10,421 nucleotides of DNA, taken from assembly GCA_014730285.1 (NCBI GenBank), contig WJIM01000012.1, positions 1 through 10,421 of the forward strand, read 5' to 3'. Positions 1 to 6,802 of this stretch are shown piece by piece. The notes under the pieces are model-generated. The model was not told the origin of the DNA, did not search any database, and was given only the letters and a program-made list of their open reading frames with translations. The stretch is from Candidatus Zixiibacteriota bacterium (GTDB lineage Bacteria > Zixibacteria > MSB-5A5 > JAABVY01). Each line of letters starts with the position of its first letter. Position 1 is the first letter of the stretch. Position numbers and translations under genes: made by a program.

Positions 1-1238
1 ACCTTGCAGTCTATGGTGGAGAGATATTTCAAAATGGTGAAAAGCGAGGAATGCATAAACCATGAGCGCATCAAAGATCTGAAGGCGGATTCATCGGGTG
101 CAATCTCCAGCAGGATTTCGGATTCGGATCGTCCGTGAATCATCAGGTCAAGAAAGTTGAAGACCATTGCCATAAGCCCAACGTTCTGATAGGTCGAGAT
201 ACGTTTGGCCAGAGTCTCGCCCTCTTTCTGTTCCAGAACCTTGGCATATCTAACTTCACCCTTGAGATCGATTACCTTCTGCTCGAGCTGCCGCTGCAGG
301 AGCTCTTTTTCGCTGGCATTCAGGGATGATTCGGTTTTGCCGAGGTCCCTCCAGACATCGGGAAGAATTTCCGCGATTTTATCGGGAAATTCTCCGGCGA
401 AAATGGCATTACGTGAAAACGGCGTGGCTGTGGGCAGAATCGAAAAATAGTAATCCTTTTCCACCTGAAAATAGTCAGCGATGGCCGGCTCGATCGTAAG
501 CCATTGGTCGTAACGCATGCAGTCGATTACAATGAAATAGACCTTCTGCTTTTTCCTGAGATGCGGGGCAACATATTCGCCCACGACTTCGGGAGAAAGC
601 GTTGGATGTTTTTTTGATTTCAGCCAGCTCGGGTATGCTTTCTCAAAATATTTGCAAAATTCGTTATTACATTCTTTCCTGAAATCAGCCTGAGATTCCC
701 TGAAACCGACATCCGGATTCCGGTCCAGCTCAACATCCCACTGTGAAAGCTTGCGATGCATTTCGATCCAGTCTTCCGCTTCCATAGGGGCGTAGAGCTT
801 CATGCGCAGTTTATTGGACTGCTCAACATAATCGCGGGTGAACTGGTCCTGCTGAATTTTCTTGCTTTCCAGCACACGCTTGGCTACCAGAAGAACCTGT
901 GAGGGATTAACCGGTTTGGTCAGGTAATCGGTGATTTGTTTACCGATAGCCTGAACCATCAAGTCCTCCTCCTCGTTTTTTGTCACCATGACAACCGGAA
1001 GATTTGGATTTACCGCCTTGATTTCTTCCATAGTAGCCAGACCGTCCATACCGGGCATCATCTCGTCCAGAAAAACCAGATCGAAGGGAGTCTGCTTAAC
1101 TTCCTCGATAGCGTCAAATCCTGAGGACACAGCGGTAACGACAAAACCGCGTTTCTCCAGAAACAGGATATGGCTCTTTAGATGCTCTATCTCATCGTCT
1201 ACCCACAAAATCTTTTTGGCTTCATCCTTCTGCGGCAT
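1..1238 (-). CDS. porX: PorX-like response regulator with PglZ domain (3' end beyond window)
   Basis: Two-component response regulator whose output is a PglZ (alkaline-phosphatase superfamily) domain rather than a DNA-binding domain. The 412 visible codons have no stop; the frame leaves the window at its left edge. Residues 1-125 are a CheY-like receiver: acidic pair D14/D15, phospho-acceptor D58 in LDEMMPGMDG, T86 and K108 (LTKPV). A helical linker follows. The PglZ fold starts near residue 230 with IVIDCMRYDQW (D239, likely metal ligand) and SILPTATP (T272, likely nucleophile position). A charged, probably coiled-coil insert spans about 303-340. The last metal ligands expected in this family (a DH pair) would lie past the edge; P. 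gingivalis PorX is about 520 residues, so about 100 are missing. The ATG at 1238 is preceded by GAAAGG six bases upstream. PorX controls type IX secretion genes in Bacteroidetes and its PglZ domain is reported to cleave oligonucleotides; the same role here is inferred. Confidence 0.88.
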   Translation of the reverse strand, partial: MPQKDEAKKILWVDDEIEHLKSHILFLEKRGFVVTAVSSGFDAIEEVKQTPFDLVFLDEMMPGMDGLATMEEIKAVNPNLPVVMVTKNEEEDLMVQAIGKQITDYLTKPVNPSQVLLVAKRVLESKKIQQDQFTRDYVEQSNKLRMKLYAPMEAEDWIEMHRKLSQWDVELDRNPDVGFRESQADFRKECNNEFCKYFEKAYPSWLKSKKHPTLSPEVVGEYVAPHLRKKQKVYFIVIDCMRYDQWLTIEPAIADYFQVEKDYYFSILPTATPFSRNAIFAGEFPDKIAEILPDVWRDLGKTESSLNASEKELLQRQLEQKVIDLKGEVRYAKVLEQKEGETLAKRISTYQNVGLMAMVFNFLDLMIHGRSESEILLEIAPDESAFRSLMRSWFMHSSLFTILKYLSTIDCK

Positions 1239-1244
1239 GTGTTA

Positions 1245-1250
1245 CCTTTC
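1245..1250 (-). promoter_or_regulatory. Ribosome binding site of the porX-like gene
   Basis: On the minus strand GAAAGG stands six bases before the ATG at 1238. It supports that start, which is otherwise chosen because the receiver domain begins directly after it. It lies in the 51-base spacer behind the kinase gene, where no clear promoter or terminator is visible. Confidence 0.6.
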
Positions 1251-1289
1251 TAATTATCCGTTTGAGCTTCCAGTTTATGATTAAACACC

Positions 1290-2594
1290 TCAGCCGTCCT
1301 TTTGATCCTTTTTGTGGATATCATTCTCGGCCGGCAGGCTAAACTGTATAATAGTCTCTCGTTCCGGCAGCGACGATTTCACTCCGATACGTCCGTCATG
1401 ATATTCCTCGATAATCCGCTTAGCCAGGCTCAACCCTAACCCCCAGCCCCGTTTTTTGGTCGTGAAGCCGGGATGGAATATCTTCTTATGGCTGCCGACT
1501 GGAATCCCCTTGCCGTTGTCGCCGAATTCGGCAAGGACGGTTTTCTGGTCGGAAGAAAGCGTTGTGACGATCATGATTCTTCCGGTCATGGGATCGCATG
1601 ATTCAAGTGAGTTCTTAATCAGGTTTTCGATGACCCATCCAACCAATTCGGCATTGATCCTGACTGCTCGAATCTCTCCCGGCAGAAAACTGATCGTAAT
1701 CCCCTTACCCTGATACGGCAGACGCTCACGGAAATACTCGACGACCTCATTAATGATGTTATTCAAGTCGGAAGTTTCCAGGGTTGGGCGCGATCCGATC
1801 TGCGAAAACCTGTTGGCGATCTTCTGCAGACGCTCGATATCGCGTCCCATCTGCTGGGAAACATCCTCGATCTGGCTCAGCTCTTCCTTGCCCTTGCCGG
1901 ATTTGCGCTCCTCTTCGTACCAGATATTCATAATCTCCAGCCAGCCCATCAGGGACGATATAGGCGTGCCCAGTTGATGTGCGGTTTCGCGTGCCATGCC
2001 AACCCAGATAAAATGCTGTTCGGAACGTTTGATATTGCGGTAACCGATATATCCGACTATCAAAAAGGCGGCCACGATGCCGATTTCTATAAAAGGCATG
2101 GCCTGAAGCTGTTGGATGAGCTGGGGATCGCCGTAGTAGAAGTAATTTATGATAGTCTCGGTGCCGGTTTCCTGATCGATGTGCTTGATCGGAAAGCTGC
2201 CGTATTTTTCGTTCATAACCTCAATCCGCTCCATCAACTCATCGCGATTTTCCTCGGTTACGATGTTCGTGTCGAGTCCGTGGATATTCCTGAAGAAAAG
2301 CGGATTCTTATTTCTGTCGGTGATGATAATCGGGATTTCGGTCGGCGCGATAATTTCATCGAAGTTAACCCCGGTCGCCTCGCCGGAGGTTTCGTGCGAG
2401 AGCTCGACCTGCAGGAGCTTGATACTGAGGTTGACCATACGCTGGGAGTTGGCTTTCAACTGCCCGACGACATTCTGGGTGTAGTATACGAATACCAGCG
2501 CAATGACCATAAATCCGAAAAACAGGAAGACCCTGAAAATAAGGGGTACACCTGCATATCCGGATCTCTTGCCTATATTAAATTTAGGAGACAT
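1290..2594 (-). CDS. porY: PorY-like membrane sensor histidine kinase
   Basis: Inner-membrane sensor histidine kinase of 434 residues, the presumed phosphodonor for the adjacent PorX-like regulator. Transmembrane segments lie at about 17-38 and 168-187, enclosing a periplasmic sensor of roughly 130 residues with a strand-rich part (IPIIITDRNKNPLFFRNI). No HAMP domain is visible: the H-box MARETAHQLGTPISS, with phospho-accepting H206, begins only about 12 residues after the second membrane segment. The ATP-binding half has an N-box ENLIKNSLES (N324, N328), a G1 box DNGKGIP (D359-G363) and a G2 box GWGLGLS (383-389). Hence all catalytic boxes are intact. The H-box wording ETAHQLGTP is characteristic, to my knowledge, of the PorY family of Bacteroidetes and relatives. 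Its ATG overlaps the serS stop by one base (TGATG) and no good Shine-Dalgarno is seen, so translation is probably coupled to serS. Kinase identity is certain; the PorY assignment is strong but rests on motif recognition. Confidence 0.87.
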   Translation of the reverse strand: MSPKFNIGKRSGYAGVPLIFRVFLFFGFMVIALVFVYYTQNVVGQLKANSQRMVNLSIKLLQVELSHETSGEATGVNFDEIIAPTEIPIIITDRNKNPLFFRNIHGLDTNIVTEENRDELMERIEVMNEKYGSFPIKHIDQETGTETIINYFYYGDPQLIQQLQAMPFIEIGIVAAFLIVGYIGYRNIKRSEQHFIWVGMARETAHQLGTPISSLMGWLEIMNIWYEEERKSGKGKEELSQIEDVSQQMGRDIERLQKIANRFSQIGSRPTLETSDLNNIINEVVEYFRERLPYQGKGITISFLPGEIRAVRINAELVGWVIENLIKNSLESCDPMTGRIMIVTTLSSDQKTVLAEFGDNGKGIPVGSHKKIFHPGFTTKKRGWGLGLSLAKRIIEEYHDGRIGVKSSLPERETIIQFSLPAENDIHKKDQKDG

Positions 2595-3865
2595 CAGTCA
2601 AGTTCTTCTAAGCCGCCCAGGTATGGACGCAGTACCTCCGGGACAACTACGGTCCCTTTCTCGGTCTGATAGTTTTCCAGAATAGCAATCACCGTTCGTG
2701 GAAGAGCCAGACCCGAGCCGTTTAATGTATGGCAGAAGAGCGGCTTCTTGCCATCTTTGGGACGGTAGCGTAGATTCATGCGCCGTGCCTGGAAATCATT
2801 GAATATGGAACAGGAGGAGACCTCCAGATATTTATCAACACCAGCAGAATAGACCTCGATATCATAGCATTTAGCGGCCGCAAACGATAAATCGGCGGTG
2901 CATAATATTCTTACTTGATACGGAAGATTCAATAACTGCAAAACCTTTTCGGCCTCGGACAGAAGTGATTCCAGCTCATCCATCGAATTCTCCTGCCTTA
3001 CCACTTTTACCAGTTCGACCTTGTCGAATTGATGAATGCGGATCAGCCCGCGCGTATCCTTGCCATGAGCGCCCGCCTCGCGCCGGAAGCAGGGCGTATA
3101 GGCGGCAAATCTTTTCGGAAGGTCTTCCTCGTTTAATATCTCGCCCGCATGAACGTTGGTAACCGGCACCTCGGCGGTCGGTATCAGAAACATCTCACCG
3201 TTTTCCAGCTCATACATATCCTCTTCCAGTTTGGGAAGCTGGCCGGTGCCTGTCATTGCCTCGCGCGTGACCATAAAGGGCGGCGAGACTTCTTTGTAAT
3301 CGTGCTCAGCCGTATGCAGGTCGAGCATGAAATTTATAAGCGCTCTTTGCAAACGAGCGCCGCGTCCAGTGTAAAGTATAAATCCGCTGCCGGAAATCTT
3401 TGCTCCCGCTGGAAAATCGAAAAGCCCCAGCTTCTCGCCTATTTCCCAATGCGGCGCGGGAGTAAAATCGAATTTCGGCTTCCCGCCCCAACTTTTGATT
3501 TCGACATTATCATCTTCAGTGCTTCCCACAGGCGTATCTTTGTCGGGAATATTGGGCACGGTCAGAAGTATTTCCTTTAGTTCGTTTTCCACATCGCGGC
3601 GACGGTCGTCCAGTTCGGAAATATCCTGCCCAAGTTTTTTCATGGCGCCGATTAGCTCTGCGGCGTCCTGTCCCGACTTTTTCAGTTTGGCAATTTCACC
3701 GGTGGCCTTGTTTCTCTCGGCCTTTCTGCTTTCCACATCCTGAATCAGTTCCTTGCGCTTATTATCGAGTTCGATTATTCGGTCGATATCCGCTTTTTCA
3801 TTTTTGTCTTTTACGGCCTGTTTTACCAGTTCAGCATTTTCGGAAATAAATTTAAGATCCAGCAT
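2594..3865 (-). CDS. serS: Seryl-tRNA synthetase
   Basis: Cytoplasmic class II aminoacyl-tRNA synthetase that charges tRNA-Ser with serine; 423 residues, the usual bacterial length. The N-terminal arm (about 27-100) is a long, charged, helical coiled coil that binds the long variable arm of tRNA-Ser. The catalytic core shows the family signatures TGTGQLPK (205-212), the TAE loop (230-232), motif 2 FRREAGAHGKDTRGLIRIHQF (starting at 260, arginine 261) and motif 3 GSGLALPR (383-390). The ATG directly abuts the TAG of the upstream dehydratase gene (0-base spacing), and its ribosome binding site lies inside that gene's last codons. It is followed, with a one-base overlap, by the kinase gene. A housekeeping gene between glycan genes and a two-component pair is odd but the enzyme itself looks ordinary and complete. 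Confidence 0.98.
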   Translation of the reverse strand: MLDLKFISENAELVKQAVKDKNEKADIDRIIELDNKRKELIQDVESRKAERNKATGEIAKLKKSGQDAAELIGAMKKLGQDISELDDRRRDVENELKEILLTVPNIPDKDTPVGSTEDDNVEIKSWGGKPKFDFTPAPHWEIGEKLGLFDFPAGAKISGSGFILYTGRGARLQRALINFMLDLHTAEHDYKEVSPPFMVTREAMTGTGQLPKLEEDMYELENGEMFLIPTAEVPVTNVHAGEILNEEDLPKRFAAYTPCFRREAGAHGKDTRGLIRIHQFDKVELVKVVRQENSMDELESLLSEAEKVLQLLNLPYQVRILCTADLSFAAAKCYDIEVYSAGVDKYLEVSSCSIFNDFQARRMNLRYRPKDGKKPLFCHTLNGSGLALPRTVIAILENYQTEKGTVVVPEVLRPYLGGLEELD

Positions 3866-6169
3866 CTAACCTTTTACCTCTTTGTTCTTGATTGTCCTTT
3901 CCATCGGTGTATAGCTTGGAACTATCTCCTGAAGTTTTGCGATGATACCGTCGCGATCCATCTTCTTGCAGAGCTGATGAAGATCGATCAGCGTATTTTC
4001 GAGCATCTCCTTGTCACAGACCTCTGGCTCTGCGATCAGCATCTTTTCATGGTTTTCCGAAACCAGCCTTTCCTCGTCAAGGAACAGCTCCTCATGCATC
4101 TTCTCTCCCGGTCTCATACCGACAAATTCAATTTCAATATCCTCATTGGGAATCAGTCCCGCCAGCGTAATCATATCCTTGGCCAGATCGAGTATCCGCA
4201 CCGGTTCACCCATTTTCAGCACGAACAACTGCCCTCCCTGACCCATAGCCGAGGCCTCCATCACCAGCAGAGTTGCCTCTGAGATTGTCATAAAATAGCG
4301 GGTTACACGCGGGTCGGTTACGGTTATCGGGCCGCCTCTTTCAATCTGCCTGCGGAATAATGGTACCACAGAACCGTCAGTATCGAGCACATTACCGAAA
4401 CGTACGCTGATGACTTTGGTAATCTGGTTTCTTCCGGCAATTCCGGCCAGAAGCTCTGTAACTTTCTTGGTCGCACCCATAACCGAGGTCGGTGCAACTG
4501 CCTTATCGGTCGAAATCAAGATGAAATGCGAGACCTTGAACTCAAGCGCCAGATCGAGCACCGCCTTGGTACCGAAGATATTGTTCATTACCGCTTCTTC
4601 CGGGAATTCCTCCATAAGGGGGACATGCTTAAAAGCGGCGGCATGATAGACTATATGCGGCTTATGTTCTTCGAATAGAGATCGCATTTTGGCAAGGTTG
4701 CTGATATCGGCGATATTGAATGTCTTGTTGATTTCACCAAAGCCCCGTAATTCCTGCTGGAGGTCGTAGAGATTGTTCTCTGCGCGATCCACCATAATAA
4801 CCTCGGCCGGTTCGAAATTCATTACCTGACGGCATATTTCAGAGCCTATAGAACCCGCAGCGCCTGTTACAAGAACACGCTTGCCATTTATGAATCTGCT
4901 GATCAAATCGATATTCAGATTCAACGGATCGCGTCCCATCAGGTCGGTTACGCGGATATCACGTACCTGATGGATCGAAACAGTATCATTTATAATATCT
5001 TTTAAAGGCGGAACGGTTTTGAAGCTGACCTTTAATTTGCGGCAGTTTCTGATAATGCGGCGCATCTGGCGGTTGGTGGCCGAGGGTATCGCTATGATTA
5101 TTTCCTCAATAGTATATTTATCCACCACCTTGCCGATATCGGTCTGATCTCCCACAACCGGGACATTATGAATGCGGGTGCCTTTTTTCTGAATATCGTC
5201 ATCGATAATAGCCACCGGATTGGAGTTCAGTTCACGAGAGCGTTTCATCTCGCGGATAATCATCTCACCCGCATCACCGGCACCGATTATCAGGACACGT
5301 TTACCCTGACGCATGAAATTCGGCAGGAGCTCACGTCCAAATCGTATCGTAAGCCTGAGGCCGCCGGTTAAGATTATCAGAAGCAGTGAATCGATTAGAA
5401 GCACAGAGCGCGGGAAACCCATGATCGGTATGAAAAAGATCGGAATGACCAGCGCCACGGAGCCTATACCCACAGCTTTTATAATCTGAAGGAGATCGTC
5501 AATTGAGGCGTATTTATATGATCCGGAATAGACCTTGAAATAGGCAAAGAGCGTGAAGCGTACGATTACGACCATAAAGATCGTATTGGCGAATACCTCC
5601 AGTGCGTTCTGTTCGAGCTCGCCTCCGAAGCGAAGCTGGAATGCTCCCCAGTAGGAAACAATGATAAACAGAAGGTCGAGCATTACCAAGAATAGGCGCT
5701 TCTGATTGGCCAGATTCGCCAGATACTGCTTGCGGCCAATCTCGCTTCTGGGCTGGATATATCTGAAATGCAGGAGACGCATGACAACCAGGAGCGTCAG
5801 CAGAACTCCCCAGTACACGAATGCGACCAGGCGGGTTTCCTCGAGCGGGAAATCCGTGCTGTAGAGCATGAAGGCGAAGATCATAATGCCGATCGAGACA
5901 GCCGTAATAACCCGTGTGATCTCGTCGAAGAGCCCTTTAATCGGTTCGGGACGGTAAAATTTGAATATCGCAAAAACCGCCAGCCAGCAAACAGTTAAAA
6001 GGAAGCTGGGCACCAGATAGTCCAAAAAACCAAGCCCCAGCGCAGGCTCCTCGGGAGGCGGCAGAAGGCCGAGTTCGTAGCGCGATATAAAAATTACGAA
6101 AAAGGCTATCTGCAAGGCCAAAATATCGAGCAGCAACAGTATGAATTTTCCGGACAATAACTTACGCAT
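3866..6169 (-). CDS. Membrane nucleotide-sugar 4,6-dehydratase (PglF/CapD/WbpM family) with doubled membrane module
   Basis: Inner-membrane enzyme of the PglF/WbpM/CapD family, expected to convert UDP-GlcNAc (or a related nucleotide sugar) into the 4-keto-6-deoxy sugar, NAD-dependently, on the cytoplasmic face. It has 767 residues; the family is usually about 600-670. The excess is at the N terminus: two successive four-helix membrane modules, helices near 8-28, 50-70, 88-104, 113-133 and then 158-178, 191-212, 230-250, 254-274. A Rossmann domain with GAGDAG (296-301) follows, then the catalytic SDR domain with TGAAGSIGSE (435-444), STDKA (553-557; D555, K556) and an MxxxK motif (M564, K568) in place of YxxxK, as known for the long dehydratases. 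RPGEKMHEEL (686-695) is a typical late motif. The product would feed the aminotransferase two genes upstream. No clear Shine-Dalgarno precedes the ATG; 42 bases separate it from the previous gene. Exact substrate is unknown. Confidence 0.93.
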   Translation of the reverse strand: MRKLLSGKFILLLLDILALQIAFFVIFISRYELGLLPPPEEPALGLGFLDYLVPSFLLTVCWLAVFAIFKFYRPEPIKGLFDEITRVITAVSIGIMIFAFMLYSTDFPLEETRLVAFVYWGVLLTLLVVMRLLHFRYIQPRSEIGRKQYLANLANQKRLFLVMLDLLFIIVSYWGAFQLRFGGELEQNALEVFANTIFMVVIVRFTLFAYFKVYSGSYKYASIDDLLQIIKAVGIGSVALVIPIFFIPIMGFPRSVLLIDSLLLIILTGGLRLTIRFGRELLPNFMRQGKRVLIIGAGDAGEMIIREMKRSRELNSNPVAIIDDDIQKKGTRIHNVPVVGDQTDIGKVVDKYTIEEIIIAIPSATNRQMRRIIRNCRKLKVSFKTVPPLKDIINDTVSIHQVRDIRVTDLMGRDPLNLNIDLISRFINGKRVLVTGAAGSIGSEICRQVMNFEPAEVIMVDRAENNLYDLQQELRGFGEINKTFNIADISNLAKMRSLFEEHKPHIVYHAAAFKHVPLMEEFPEEAVMNNIFGTKAVLDLALEFKVSHFILISTDKAVAPTSVMGATKKVTELLAGIAGRNQITKVISVRFGNVLDTDGSVVPLFRRQIERGGPITVTDPRVTRYFMTISEATLLVMEASAMGQGGQLFVLKMGEPVRILDLAKDMITLAGLIPNEDIEIEFVGMRPGEKMHEELFLDEERLVSENHEKMLIAEPEVCDKEMLENTLIDLHQLCKKMDRDGIIAKLQEIVPSYTPMERTIKNKEVKG
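3870..3881 (-). promoter_or_regulatory. Ribosome binding site(s) of serS inside the dehydratase gene
   Basis: Reading the minus strand, AGAGG and then AAAAGG precede the serS ATG at 3865 with spacings of about 11 and 4 bases. Both lie within the final codons of the upstream gene, so serS translation is likely to depend on ribosomes finishing that gene or on readthrough mRNA. Confidence 0.5.
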
Positions 6170-6211
6170 AAGGTTAAGGAAACAAGTTTTTCTTTAAAAT
6201 GGCAAGTGATT
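6170..6211 (-). other. Short spacer between sugar phosphotransferase and dehydratase genes
   Basis: This 42-base gap contains no clear Shine-Dalgarno in front of the ATG at 6169 (the upstream sequence is TTTCCTTAACCTT), no terminator-like inverted repeat and no small ORF. The dehydratase may use an AT-rich leader or weak initiation. Transcription readthrough is the simplest reading. Confidence 0.4.
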
Positions 6212-6802
6212 TTATCGCTTTTGAAAAAGCGCCCCAAAAGTTCTGATTATCACCATGAAGTCCGTGCACAGGCTACGGTTATGCTGGTATTCGAGAGATA
6301 TGCGAATTTTGTCGGGAAGTATCCTGGTTGTGTATGCCTCTCTCGGGTTCTCGAATTCAGCCAGAATTGATTCCTCATTTCTGTATTTCAGTGTCGCCGG
6401 ATCAACCAGTCCCGGCCTATAATTCAGGAGCTCCATCTGCGTATCATCATAACCTTCAACATATTCAGGCACTTCCGGACGAGGTCCAACGAACGACATA
6501 TCACCCTTAAGTATATTTACAAGCTGCGGGATTTCGTCGATTTTGGTCTTTCTCAATATTCTTCCGATCCGCGTTACCCTTCGATCTCCCTCAATTGTTA
6601 TACACGGTTCCTCCGGCCGGGATCGACGCATGGAACGAAACTTTATGATTTTCATGCGTTTGCCGTTTAATCCCACGCGCTCATGAGAAAAAAAGGGCGG
6701 CCCGGGTGAAAAAATAAGAATCAGGGGAATAACAATGATCCATAGCGGAAGGCTCAGAATCAGAAGGATCAGGGCCAGGATAAAATCCAATATCCTTTTC
6801 AT
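6212..6802 (-). CDS. Small polyprenol-phosphate sugar phosphotransferase (PglC-like)
   Basis: Monotopic phosphoglycosyl transferase that moves a sugar-1-phosphate from a nucleotide sugar to undecaprenyl phosphate, the first membrane step of glycan assembly. At 196 residues it is the minimal PglC-type form: one hydrophobic N-terminal re-entrant helix (about 5-32, ending in SPGPPFF) and the catalytic domain, without the four-helix N-terminal domain of WbaP/WcaJ. Signatures present are KFRSM (54-58), the catalytic Asp-Glu dyad D89-E90 in KIDEIPQL, GDMSFVGPRPE (100-110) and RPGLVDPATLKYRNEE (129-144). Its ATG overlaps the aminotransferase stop by four bases (ATGA) and there is no obvious Shine-Dalgarno, implying translational coupling. 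Together with the aminotransferase and the dehydratase it resembles the pglC-pglE-pglF set for bacillosamine-type sugars. The family is certain; the sugar is not known. Confidence 0.95.
   Translation of the reverse strand: MKRILDFILALILLILSLPLWIIVIPLILIFSPGPPFFSHERVGLNGKRMKIIKFRSMRRSRPEEPCITIEGDRRVTRIGRILRKTKIDEIPQLVNILKGDMSFVGPRPEVPEYVEGYDDTQMELLNYRPGLVDPATLKYRNEESILAEFENPREAYTTRILPDKIRISLEYQHNRSLCTDFMVIIRTFGALFQKR

Noticed and set aside
1..1238. PglZ domain as a sign of a BREX/Pgl phage-defence locus
   Set aside because: The PglZ domain is fused to a receiver domain as in PorX, and no BrxC, PglX methyltransferase, BrxA/B or BrxL-like gene is nearby.
1239..1289. Weak inverted repeat (GTTTA/TAAAC) between kinase and regulator genes
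   Set aside because: Five base pairs with a four-base loop and no T run are too weak to call a terminator or attenuator.
1974..2669. A 231-codon open frame on the plus strand
   Set aside because: It lies opposite the histidine kinase and serS, whose motifs are unmistakable. It has no recognisable domain and no ribosome binding site, so it is an antisense shadow, like the other plus-strand frames.
3866..6169. Dehydratase as two merged genes or a sequencing artefact
   Set aside because: A single frame runs through both membrane modules without a stop, and both modules keep amphipathic and helix patterns. A natural fusion or duplication is the simpler reading.
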